Notes under the pieces: model-generated | The model's input: only the letters and a program-made list of their open reading frames with translations | Database searches by the model: none | What the model was told of the DNA's origin: nothing | Shown here: in pieces, positions 54,872 to 63,457 of the stretch | How the letters are laid out: each line of letters begins with the position of its first letter | How positions within the stretch are numbered: position 1 is the stretch's first letter | Made by a program: the position numbers and the translations under genes | Assembly: GCF_023349185.1 (NCBI RefSeq) | Contig: NZ_JAKIKY010000016.1 | Span: forward strand, 36,096 to 100,095 | Length of the DNA: 64,000 bases | Direction: 5' to 3' | From: Shewanella aquimarina | Lineage (GTDB): Bacteria > Pseudomonadota > Gammaproteobacteria > Enterobacterales > Shewanellaceae

Positions 54872-55947
54872 ATGCGCACCGCGATGCGCCGTGAACCGAA
54901 ATCTTCCCGCCCCTTAGCAAAGCGGCCCGGCAGCGGCACGCCGCAATAGCGACAGGCCCCCTTCTCATCCAGCGCATATTGCCCCAGCTGATACCAGTCG
55001 CGCTCGATAAGGCGTTTGTGACAGCTGGCGCAGTAGGTGGCGTCCGAATCTGGGTCGTGCACGTTGCCGCAATACACATAGTGCAGGCCATGATTGAGGG
55101 CGATACGCCGCGCCCGTTGCAATGTACTCAGGGGCGTCACCGGCTTGTCCAGCAGCTTAAAGTCGGGATGAAAGGCGCTAAAATGCAGCGGCACATCCGG
55201 GCCTAAGTTTTCCACCAGCCACTGGCACATGGCGTTGAGCTCCTGGTCGCTATCGTTCTCGCCGGGGATCAACAAGGTGGTTATCTCAAACCACACCTGG
55301 GTCTCATACTTAAGATAGAGCAGGGTCTCCAGCACAGGTTGCAGCTGACCATGACAGATCTTGTGATAGAAGGACTCGCTAAAGGCCTTAAGGTCGATAT
55401 TGGCCGCATCCATATATTGGTAAAACTCGGCACGCGGCGCCTCGCAGATATAACCCGCGCTTACCGCCACGCTCTTAAGCCCCAGCTCATGGGCTGCCTG
55501 GGCGGCGTCTATGGCGTACTCCATAAACACCACGGGGTCGTTATAGGTAAAGGCGAGACTCTTGCAACCATGGCGGCGAGCCGTGGCGGCCAGCTCATCT
55601 GGCATGGCGCTATCGCACAGGGTGTCCATCTGCCGCGACTTACTCATGTCCCAATTTTGGCAAAACAGGCAGCTCAGGTTACAACCCGCGGTGCCAAAAC
55701 TCAGCACGCTGGAGCCCGGGTAGAAATGGTTCAGGGGTTTCTTCTCAATAGGGTCGATGCAGAAACCTGAAGAGCGGCCATAACTGGTCAGCACTATCTC
55801 GCCTTGATGGTGCATGCGCACGAAACAGGCGCCGCGTTTGCCCTCGCGCAGGGTGCACTTGCGCGGACAGACATCACAGCAGACACGCCCATCGTCTAAG
55901 GCATGCCAATATTGGGTGGGAAAATATCTCGGCGGCGTTTGATTCAT
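54853..55947 (-). CDS. amrS: AmmeMemoRadiSam system radical SAM enzyme
   Basis: A 364-residue radical SAM protein. The iron-sulfur cluster motif is CNLSCLFCQNW. N-terminal cysteines CCDVCPRKC and C-terminal pairs CASC and CRYC suggest further metal sites. It resembles PflA-type activators and belongs to the AmmeMemoRadiSam set together with the two genes on the opposite strand; its substrate is unknown. The ATG at 55945-55947 follows GGGGGATC. Divergent from the MEMO1 gene with 64 bases between them. Confidence 0.9.
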   Translation of the reverse strand: MNQTPPRYFPTQYWHALDDGRVCCDVCPRKCTLREGKRGACFVRMHHQGEIVLTSYGRSSGFCIDPIEKKPLNHFYPGSSVLSFGTAGCNLSCLFCQNWDMSKSRQMDTLCDSAMPDELAATARRHGCKSLAFTYNDPVVFMEYAIDAAQAAHELGLKSVAVSAGYICEAPRAEFYQYMDAANIDLKAFSESFYHKICHGQLQPVLETLLYLKYETQVWFEITTLLIPGENDSDQELNAMCQWLVENLGPDVPLHFSAFHPDFKLLDKPVTPLSTLQRARRIALNHGLHYVYCGNVHDPDSDATYCASCHKRLIERDWYQLGQYALDEKGACRYCGVPLPGRFAKGREDFGSRRIAVRIHRDEA

Positions 55948-56011
55948 GGCGCGATCCCCCTGCCGATGGCCTACACTGAAAGTATAGTTGAGCACCGCTC
56001 GGGAGAGAGCC

Positions 56012-56827
56012 ATGAGGTACAGAGAACCCGCGGTTGCCGGGCGTTTTTATCCCGATAACCCTGGTGATTTAATACAGCAGATCGCCAATTATTTTGACCA
56101 GCCTAACCATAGCACTATCGTCCCCAAGGCCATCATCGCCCCCCATGCCGGTTATTTCTATTCCGGCGCCATTGCCGCAGCCGCCTATCGCCTGCTTGCC
56201 AACAAAAAACCAGCCTATAACAAAGTCTTGCTACTAGGGCCGAGTCACTACGTCGGTCTCAGCGGCGCCGCCCTGCCCCGCAGCGACCGCTTTATAACCC
56301 CCATGGGCGAGGTCGCCATCGACCGCGAATTGGTCGAGGCCCTACTCTATCAAAGGTTAGCCATAGAATCAGATACCGCCCATCAGCAGGAACATGCGCT
56401 GGAGGTGCAGCTGCCCCTGCTGCAATACTGCCTATCAGATTTTAGCCTAGTGCCCGTGGTGGTCGGCGACTCTGGCAGTGAGGCGATCAGCAAGTTGATT
56501 AAGGCCACCCTGAGCTATGCCCCCGATAGGCCCGCGCCCCTGGTCGTCGTCAGCAGCGACCTCAGCCACTACCACCCCTATCCTCTGGCTAATCGCCTCG
56601 ACCAGGAGACCCGCAGCACAATTCTGGCCCTGGACACCCACCTGACGTCCCAGCAAGCCTGCGGCTGTCATGCCATCAACGGCCTGCTCGACTATGGCAA
56701 ACAACAGGGCTGGCAGATCCAATGTGTCAGCCACGCAAATTCGGGCGATATCATGGCGCACAATGAACATCGCGCCCCCAGAGACAATGAAGAGGTCGTC
56801 GGCTATGCCAGTTTCGTCCTCTATTGA
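56012..56827 (+). CDS. amrB: AmmeMemoRadiSam system protein B (MEMO1 family)
   Basis: A 271-residue MEMO-like protein, related to extradiol dioxygenases. It starts MRYREPAVAGRFYPDNP. Conserved histidines are in IIAPHAGYFYSGAIAA, LLGPSHYVGLSG and HQQEHALEVQLPLLQY, with SSDLSHYHP further on; these would bind a metal. The start at 56012 follows GGGAGAGAG; an upstream GTG frame is rejected. Its 3' end overlaps the AMMECR1 gene by 23 bases, so both are coupled. Confidence 0.92.
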   Translation: MRYREPAVAGRFYPDNPGDLIQQIANYFDQPNHSTIVPKAIIAPHAGYFYSGAIAAAAYRLLANKKPAYNKVLLLGPSHYVGLSGAALPRSDRFITPMGEVAIDRELVEALLYQRLAIESDTAHQQEHALEVQLPLLQYCLSDFSLVPVVVGDSGSEAISKLIKATLSYAPDRPAPLVVVSSDLSHYHPYPLANRLDQETRSTILALDTHLTSQQACGCHAINGLLDYGKQQGWQIQCVSHANSGDIMAHNEHRAPRDNEEVVGYASFVLY

Positions 56828-57380
56828 ACTCAGCGCCGGCGATAAAGCCTGCCTGCTCGATCTGATATGGCAGGTGATAGACCAGGGACTAACCCGAGGG
56901 CGCCTGGTGCTGCCACAACCGCCAGAAAGTGAGGCCCTGCTGACGCCAGCGGCCTGTTTCGTCACCCTGCACAAAGCCGGTGAACTCAGAGGCTGCATAG
57001 GCCGGGTGGATGCCAGCGATCCCCTGTGGCAATGCGCCTGTGAAAATGCCTATAGCGCCGCCTTTAAGGATCGCCGCTTTGCCCCGCTACAAGATGACGA
57101 GCGCGACGCCCTCAGCCTAGAGATCTCCATCCTCTCGCCACTCGTCCCCATAGACAATCAGGGCGAAGGTGCCCTGCGATCCACGCTACGCCCCAATGTC
57201 GATGGCTTGCTGATGGATGACGGCCAGCGCCGCGCCCTGTTTCTACCCTCGGTATGGCAGAGCCTGCCCGCCCCCAGGGACTTTGTCGATGCCCTGAAAC
57301 AGAAAGGCGGCTGGCCACAAGATTATTGGCGTGACACCATCACGCTGCACCGGTTTACCACAGAGGTCATTTCATCATGA
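56805..57380 (+). CDS. amrA: AmmeMemoRadiSam system protein A (AMMECR1 domain)
   Basis: A 191-residue AMMECR1-domain protein with the family hallmark AGELRGCIGRVDASDPLWQ and SAAFKDRRFAPLQDDE. The third gene of the set (A, B and radical SAM). It overlaps the end of the MEMO1 gene and starts at an ATG at 56805-56807. Biochemical role unknown; in eukaryotes the same two domains occur as separate or linked proteins, which suggests an ancient shared pathway. Confidence 0.9.
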   Translation: MPVSSSIELSAGDKACLLDLIWQVIDQGLTRGRLVLPQPPESEALLTPAACFVTLHKAGELRGCIGRVDASDPLWQCACENAYSAAFKDRRFAPLQDDERDALSLEISILSPLVPIDNQGEGALRSTLRPNVDGLLMDDGQRRALFLPSVWQSLPAPRDFVDALKQKGGWPQDYWRDTITLHRFTTEVISS

Positions 57381-57483
57381 CCTTCGGCGCTGCTTTGGCC
57401 AGGTAGCAGTTGGCGTAGGCTTGGGATTTGGCATAGGTTGGGGATTTAGCATCTGGCTGATTGGATACTCGGCAAGACTATTG

Positions 57484-58193
57484 AAGGTCGAATCTTCATG
57501 GCAATCTATCACCTGCCCGGCGGGGATGGAGGACATTGTGGTTAATATCAGAAACTGAAGGTTAGCGCATAGCGTTGTGGTCGTTTGCTAGGTGAAATTG
57601 AAGGTCGTACCTTTATGGCAACCTATCGCCTGCCCGGCGGGGGTTGTGCAGATACGCCTGTGACACGCTGTGCGCCGTCCCTGGCCGCTCTGCGGTTTCA
57701 TCCCTGAAACCGAAGGTCACCGGCGTATCTACACCCGGTATCCAACGTCTCTTCGATTTGGCTTCATTGTTGTCGATTGGGAAGCAGCATTTGGCTGCAT
57801 TGATATTGGCGGGAGATTTGAAGGTCAAACCTTCGCGGCAATCTAACGCCTGCCCGGCGGGGGCTGTGCAGATACACCTGTGAGATGCCGTGAATAAATC
57901 CCTTTAGGCTCTGCGAAATCATCTGACCTCCACGGATGGAGGGAATGCCGAAAATGTCGGGAACATTTTCGGCCCTATTTCGGAAGCTCACCGGCGTATC
58001 TACACCCGGTATCAAACGTCTCTTCGATTTAGCTGCATTAGTTATCGATAGAAAAAGCCAAACACGCTTTTGGCACGGCGGTACTGACCTACATGGATGT
58101 AGGGAATGCCAAAAAATGTAGGGAACATTTTTGGCCATGCCGCCGAGAGCCAAAAGTGTGCTTACACTGAGTATCCAACGTCTCTTCGATTTA
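57484..58193. repeat. Left array of composite structured repeats
   Basis: Three units begin with the near-palindrome GAAGGTCGAACCTTC type (57484, 57600, 57819), followed by GCCTGCCCGGCGGG (57511, 57628, 57848). The longer units continue with TGTGCAGATACGCC, a variable hairpin part, GGCGTATCTACAC and then GTATCCAACGTCTCTTCG (57738, 58009, 58172). Unit length is about 116 bases without the hairpin module and about 220 with it. A third hairpin module at about 58050-58170 uses another stem (ACGCTTTTGGC / GCCAAAAGTGT). Inner palindromes such as GCCGAAAATGT / ACATTTTCGGC are also present. Not coding, no CRISPR-like spacer regularity. Confidence 0.85.
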
Positions 58194-58204
58194 GCTTCAT
58201 TGGG

Positions 58205-58400
58205 TGGCATTGAGACAAGTTATTATTTTTAAGAAAAAAACGTACAAAAATGTCACCGAAGATGTTGATTGCTACCTGACCAATCGCTTAATGTGCAACC
58301 AATCAAGGACAGAGCTAGGCCCACTCGAATCAGACATGAACCATGCCATTCTGGGAATGAAAAGACTTAGCAACATGTATCGATAAAAACCTTTAAAGGT
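58205..58400 (+). repeat. Tail of the left array, related to the tail of the right array
   Basis: The stretch around 58205-58400 shares AAGGACAGAGCTAGGCC, CTCGAATCA and GGAATGAAAA with 62565-62730. In both copies one frame reads RTELG-x-LES...AI-x-GMK. It may be the relic of a short gene or just the outer part of the duplicated segment. Confidence 0.6.
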
Positions 58401-58715
58401 TTGCTCAAGCCCCAGTTATTCACCATCCCACCTACTTAGCCGGAATATCGCGTTATAAGGGAAAATTAGCCCTTTCGAGTTTAGAGACATAGACATTTAA
58501 GCTAATACTAAAGTTAACAAGTTTATTTAAAAATGTTGCACTTTTGTGTGTAAGTCTGTATTTTTCTCGCTCAATTATTCTGTTCATTTCCTCCACTAAT
58601 TCAATAAAGCGAAATGCTCAAAATAATCGCTAACGCTAATATAAGCGGCGAATAAATAGCACACTGACTTTGGGTGTGCTTTAGGAATTTTTACTATAAA
58701 TGGATGTTGCCCCAT

Positions 58716-61700
58716 ATGATCACCACTAAACCTCTCTGTTGGTTGGCTGCTCTCGGCCTATTGTCTTCATTTCAATCTTACGGCGTTGTCTATAACGAAG
58801 CCCAAACAACGGCTATCACCGAACACATGCAGCATGCTCTGGCCGTTGAAAATACAGGCGTAATTAATGAAGGTCATATTCATGACATCTATCAATTTTA
58901 TGCATCGAACAAACTAGCCGTTGGCGTAGACAATCATTATTTGCATACTTTTTTTGCTAACGATGACAACACCATAAGCTATATGGGTAAGCAGAGCATC
59001 GGAAAAGAGGATTACTATAACAACCGCGACAATATCTCTCTGAGTCCCGACGCCAAGTTTATGTATTTAAAGAAAAGGGAAGACAGTCACTATCAGATAG
59101 AGGTGATGAGCTTAGATTCTGATAATAAAGTGTGGCAAACCAAATTTACCTATACCAGCATAGGTACTCATTCTATCGATTATAGTACCAAGAGCCAGAT
59201 CTCTGATGATGGAAACTATCTCTTCAGCTGGAATAGTTACCAAAATCACCTATCTATTGCCAAAAGGGATAAAGTCACCGGAGAGCTAAGCCCCTTTATT
59301 CTAGTCGACAGCGATAAACTCCCTTCGAGCGTATCGGGAGTTGAATATGATGAAGCCAACCAAACTTTACTCCTTTTTGGCCGTGGCACCACCTATGATT
59401 CGACCTCTGCATTAATTGCACTCAAACTCGACTCAACAAATGGCTCGACAACTGAAATTGCCCGGCTCCCCCTGATCGGCACCTATCAAAATATTAATAA
59501 CATCCAGTTCGATCCTAATACCAAGAATATATTTATAACTGAGAGTGGTAATATTAACGTCTACCACTTAGATGAGACGAATAAGACGTTAACGGCCAGC
59601 TACAGTGACACCATCTACAATACTTTCAATACCTATGTAAATAGCAACTCAATCACACTAATTGATGGCAAACTATTTGTTCAGAAAAGTAACAGTCTTG
59701 GTAAAATTTATCGTTTCAATGACGGTGCTTCGCCCTCTTTTACACTGGAAGACACAGTCACCACCAGTGTCTACCTGAGTCAACTGACTGTCGCAGATGG
59801 AATCGGCTGGAGAATGAAGAATGAAAAGGCCGAACTCTTTGCCAACAGCTCCACGGCTTATGACTTTGTCAAAAAAGATACCCTAGTCGATGGACAACAA
59901 AATATGCCGATTTTCGGCGATTCAAGTACCCAAATCGCCTTTATCGAGTCACTCGATATCATTGTTGCTATTGATAGACAAGGCATCTATTCAATGCTCG
60001 CCGACGCAAGCGCTCAAACCCCACTCTATTCTACGACTTGGGAACAATTGGGTTTCGATTACGGTGCATCGCCGTCCATAGATAGGGTCGTCGTTAAAGG
60101 CAACAACATACTCCTCGCGGGGAGATATTTTAACTTTACACCGAATTCACAAAATGAGCGCTTTATGGCCCTAGAGGTCGATGATAAAGGGGTTATTTCG
60201 ACAGAGATGAAACCTCTGACCGCATCGGGAAATCCATTTTACTACCACAGTAACAGTAATTCTGCCCAGTTTGACCCGAGCAGTGGAGTCGCGGCGTTTC
60301 TGTCACAAGATGGCGGCTATGCATTCTTTAGCCTGGATGCGGACAATAATCCGACCTTTATCGACACCTTAGATTCAGCGCTCTTTAATACCTATTACAG
60401 CTATAGGAGCATAGGCTTCGTCGACGGAAAACCCTATGTCTGGGACAGAGAAAACACTAAATTCTATTTCGTCGGTGTGGACATTGCGAACAAGGACGTC
60501 GATCTTGAAGAAGGCATAGATCTCTCTGGTTCGGTCCCCGACAACGCAACGATCATCACAAACGGCAAGAACATCTATTTTATAAACGACTCCGCAGTCT
60601 CGAGTTATAAGATTAATGACGATCTCAGCCTGTCATTTATGTCGACCTCTTTTGTTTCAGGGCTTTATTCCAATGACTTAACCTTCATATCTGAAGATTA
60701 CGTCGTAAACGCTAATTATAATAATCTGAACACCTATGCTATCGACAGACAGAGCGGCGTCTGGAAACAGCTAGAGAGCATCATGGCTCAGGACTTAGGG
60801 GTGTCAGGCTTAAATACCAGGAAGATAGCCTATGACGATTCGGTAAAACAGAACCTGATCTTTAACGCGAGCCTCAATTACTCCAACAACCTACTGATGC
60901 GGGCCGATATCGCCACCAGTCCAATTTTGACCTCTGCGCTCATGCCCCTACTAGCCAATGAAGGGGAGAAAGTAGAGCGTAATATCAGTGAGTTCGTATT
61001 TGACGCCGACAATGATGATCAACTCATCTTTAGTTCTGCCAACCTGCCTTCTGATGCCGAACTCACTGAGTCGGGCGTGCTCACCTATGACACGACAAGC
61101 CATGACTCGGGCGAACTCGACATCCTGGTGACCGACAGCAAAGATATGACGCTCAGCATTAGCCTGCCTTTCTTTGCTAACTCGGCCCCTGTCGTTGAAG
61201 CCATCGACACCTATTGGATCAATCCAGGGCAGAATATCACCTTTAACCTCGCCGATGCGGTAAGCGATTCAGAGGGCCAGGACTTAACCTTTACAACGGA
61301 TGAAGGCTCGGCGCTCGAGGTAAATGCCCTCGGCATGGCTTACGGACAACTCACCCAGGCAGGTGAACATCAGGTGCTCGCCACAGTTACAGACACCTTA
61401 GGTGCCAGGGCCTCTGTGTCTGCTACCATCCAGGTGAATTCAGCCCCAACAGCCTCAGGGCTGGGTGCTGTGTCACTCAAAGCTGGCGAAGCCGTCTCTC
61501 GCGATTTAGCCAGCGCATTTGCCGACGCCGATGGTCATGCCCTGAGCTTTACAGCCGTAGGCCTACCATCGGGTATCAGCCTAAGTGCACAAGGCCAACT
61601 CAGCGGTAGCAGCAAGATCTCGGGTAAATCTAGCGTAGTGGTCACGGCCACCGACACCATGGGACTCAGCACAAACGCAAACCTCTCAATCGAGGTCAAA

Positions 61701-61781
61701 GAAGAGAGTTCTGGTGGCGGTAGCCTGGGATACCTGGTCTTGCTGCTCCTCCCATTGGCCATCCGTAGAAAATTCCATTAA
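58716..61781 (+). CDS. Large surface protein with GlyGly-CTERM sorting signal
   Basis: A protein of about 1021 residues. The signal peptide starts MITTKPLCWLAALGLLSS. The long N-terminal region (about 60-760) has many aromatic-and-Asp-rich repeats like those of beta-propellers (for example ISLSPDAKFMYLKKRED). Two to three Ig/cadherin-like modules follow (for example NSAPVVEAIDTYWINPGQNI and NSAPTASGLGAVSLKAGEAV). The C-terminus SSGGGSLGYLVLLLLPL plus IRRKFH is a GlyGly-CTERM signal: Ser/Gly motif, helix, basic tail, which in Shewanella and Vibrio is cut by a rhombosortase. An exported cell-surface or released protein is therefore expected. The start is uncertain (58704 and 58674 are alternatives). 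It is flanked on both sides by the repeat arrays and is A/T-richer than its neighbours. Confidence 0.82.
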   Translation: MITTKPLCWLAALGLLSSFQSYGVVYNEAQTTAITEHMQHALAVENTGVINEGHIHDIYQFYASNKLAVGVDNHYLHTFFANDDNTISYMGKQSIGKEDYYNNRDNISLSPDAKFMYLKKREDSHYQIEVMSLDSDNKVWQTKFTYTSIGTHSIDYSTKSQISDDGNYLFSWNSYQNHLSIAKRDKVTGELSPFILVDSDKLPSSVSGVEYDEANQTLLLFGRGTTYDSTSALIALKLDSTNGSTTEIARLPLIGTYQNINNIQFDPNTKNIFITESGNINVYHLDETNKTLTASYSDTIYNTFNTYVNSNSITLIDGKLFVQKSNSLGKIYRFNDGASPSFTLEDTVTTSVYLSQLTVADGIGWRMKNEKAELFANSSTAYDFVKKDTLVDGQQNMPIFGDSSTQIAFIESLDIIVAIDRQGIYSMLADASAQTPLYSTTWEQLGFDYGASPSIDRVVVKGNNILLAGRYFNFTPNSQNERFMALEVDDKGVISTEMKPLTASGNPFYYHSNSNSAQFDPSSGVAAFLSQDGGYAFFSLDADNNPTFIDTLDSALFNTYYSYRSIGFVDGKPYVWDRENTKFYFVGVDIANKDVDLEEGIDLSGSVPDNATIITNGKNIYFINDSAVSSYKINDDLSLSFMSTSFVSGLYSNDLTFISEDYVVNANYNNLNTYAIDRQSGVWKQLESIMAQDLGVSGLNTRKIAYDDSVKQNLIFNASLNYSNNLLMRADIATSPILTSALMPLLANEGEKVERNISEFVFDADNDDQLIFSSANLPSDAELTESGVLTYDTTSHDSGELDILVTDSKDMTLSISLPFFANSAPVVEAIDTYWINPGQNITFNLADAVSDSEGQDLTFTTDEGSALEVNALGMAYGQLTQAGEHQVLATVTDTLGARASVSATIQVNSAPTASGLGAVSLKAGEAVSRDLASAFADADGHALSFTAVGLPSGISLSAQGQLSGSSKISGKSSVVVTATDTMGLSTNANLSIEVKEESSGGGSLGYLVLLLLPLAIRRKFH

Positions 61782-61862
61782 TGGTAACCTTGGCCTCTAG
61801 CTCGATGGCAAGACGCTCATCAGGTTAGAGGCACTCCCTTTGCCTAGATTGAATGGCACCCA

Positions 61863-61892
61863 AATCCCCCACCACCCCGGGGGATTTTTTTT
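61863..61892 (+). terminator. Terminator after the surface protein gene
   Basis: The stem AATCCCCC / GGGGGATT is followed by a run of T. Confidence 0.8.
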
Positions 61893-61939
61893 GCCACAAC
61901 ACGCGGCGGGGGATTTGCCGCTTATCATCGCCGTCCGCA

Positions 61940-62545
61940 GATGCATCTACACCCGGTATCTAACGTCTCTTCGACTTGGCTTCAATGTTGCCGATTGGGA
62001 AGGAGATTTTGGCCACATTGATATTGGCGGGAGATTTGAAGGTCGAACCTTCATGGCAATCTAACGCCTGCCCGGCGGGAATGGAGGACATTGTGGTTAA
62101 TGTCAGAAACTGAGTGTTAACGCTTCACGTCGTGGTCTTTGGCAAAGTGGATTTGAAGGTCGAACCTTCATTGTTACCTAACGCCTGCCCGGCGGGGGTT
62201 GTGCAGATACACCTGTGACACGCTGTGCGCCATCCCTGGCCGCTCTGCGGTTTCATCCCTGAAACCGAAGGTCACCGGCGTATCTACACCCGGTATCCAA
62301 CGTCTCTTCGATTTAGCGTCGATTGTTGTCGATTGTTGTCGATTAGGAGGCAACATTTGGCTGCATTGATATTGGCAGGAGATTTGAAGGTCGCACCTTC
62401 GCTGTAACCTAACGCCTGCCCGGCGGGGGATGTGCAAGCACTCTTTTGGCACGCCGAGGTTCCGTCCCTGGAGGCTTCACGGCGGCGTCCATGCCGCCGA
62501 GAGCCAAAAGTGTGCTTACACCCGTATCCAACGTCTCTTCGATTT
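61940..62545. repeat. Right array of composite structured repeats
   Basis: This array is related to the left one in the same order. It begins with a partial unit (GATGCATCTACACC, then GTATCTAACGTCTCTTCG at 61956). Units start with GAAGGTCGAACCTTC at 62037, 62156 and 62386, and GCCTGCCCGGCGGG follows at 62066, 62183 and 62414. Closing flanks GTATCCAACGTCTCTTCG are at 62293 and 62524. The module at 62431-62520 uses the stem AAGCACTCTTTTGGC / GCCAAAAGTGTGCTT, while that at 62200-62290 uses AGATACACC / GGCGTATCT. Confidence 0.85.
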
Positions 62546-62559
62546 AACCTCACTGAATT

Positions 62560-62790
62560 ATCCCTAAGACAAACTATTATTTTCGATAAAAAACAGGCAA
62601 ATATGTGACACAGCATGTTGATTACAACCAACCAATTAGATTAAAGTATCACCACTTAAGGACAGAGCTAGGCCAACTCGAATCAAACATCGACTACGCC
62701 ATTCAGGGAATGAAAAAGCCAACCACCATACGCCAATCAAATCCCTCAAAAAGTTTACTCTGCCCCATTTATTTACATGCTTGGTCTCCT
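62560..62790 (+). repeat. Tail of the right array, related to the tail of the left array
   Basis: The stretch shares segments with 58205-58400, including AAGGACAGAGCTAGGCC and CTCGAATCA. An open frame at 62605-62841 overlaps it; because the other copy is also open only in this short part, I treat it as a relic and not as a gene. Confidence 0.55.
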
Positions 62791-63193
62791 ACCTTACAAG
62801 GTAGCGTACCTTGCAAGGTCTCACTGATAAGTTGTTCTTGACCTGCGGTAGACGATTTTTAGCAAAAATAGAAGTGACATTTAAGTCTCGCCGAAGGAGT
62901 AGATAGCGCCAAACGCGATGGAAGAAATGCCTCATTTATGATAGCTTTAAGGCACTTGCTAAGGCTCGTAAAGCGAAGCTTTTAAGAGACCTGCAATCGA
63001 CTTCAAGTAAAGAAGCGATGCTTCCCTCACGCCGCAGGGGCCTAACATAAGCCCAAAGGGCATGGAATATGAACTCACGGATTGAGTAGCAATAACCTCC
63101 TCTCTCCGAAAGTAAAGAACAAGCCGTTACACGAGACCTTCGGCTCGTGAACCACGATCGTTATGTTTTAAAATCAAACTCAAGGATAAAAAT
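62791..63193. other. Gene-free stretch before the zinc-ribbon gene
   Basis: About 400 bases without a supported gene. It contains GCCTAAC at 63040-63046 and GTTATGT at 63160-63166, which could be remnants of an integron-type recombination site, and a small hairpin GAGACC/GGCTCGTG-like part near 63132-63150. I see no other clear feature. Confidence 0.4.
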
Positions 63194-63415
63194 ATGCCAA
63201 CAATAACGTGTAGTAATGATGAGTGTGGAAAAGAGATCGAGTTCAGTCACTCTGACTTAAAAGTTGAAGACTCAGAACAATCTGGCAACCATACAACTCA
63301 ATATTCTGCCTCCGGCAAAGTTTCATGCAACAACTGCAATAGCCAAACAAAAGTAAGCTGTGTTTGGGATGAGCTAAACGATACAGGTGAAATACTAAGC
63401 TTCGATTTTACCTAA
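63194..63415 (+). CDS. Small zinc-ribbon-like protein
   Basis: A 73-residue protein MPTITCSNDECGKEIEFSH onward. Cysteine pairs CSNDEC and CNNC are spaced like a zinc ribbon. The rest is acidic and hydrophilic; the C-terminus is DTGEILSFDFT. AAGGATAAAAAT lies before the ATG. No family name is certain. It sits alone between the right repeat array and the IS110 transposase, with GTTATGT 28 bases before it and ACATAAC just after the stop. Confidence 0.65.
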   Translation: MPTITCSNDECGKEIEFSHSDLKVEDSEQSGNHTTQYSASGKVSCNNCNSQTKVSCVWDELNDTGEILSFDFT

Positions 63416-63457
63416 GCATCAAACATAACAAGTGACTGTGGTGTTTAGTCAATATAT

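Larger units (their letters stand above)
57381..58715. other. Gene-free region holding the left structured repeat array
   Basis: This 1335-base region contains the array at 57484-58193, its tail (58205-58400), and about 280 further A/T-rich bases before the next gene. Short open frames exist but none has a ribosome site and family match. Base composition is A/T-richer after 58200 than in the core genes. Confidence 0.6.

Noticed and set aside
57484..58193. CRISPR-like array
   Set aside because: Repeats are long, composite and self-complementary; there are no unique spacers of constant length and no cas genes.
62174..62452. Open frames within the right repeat array
   Set aside because: Similar frames appear in both arrays as by-products of the repeat sequence; no ribosome sites and no sign of coding selection.
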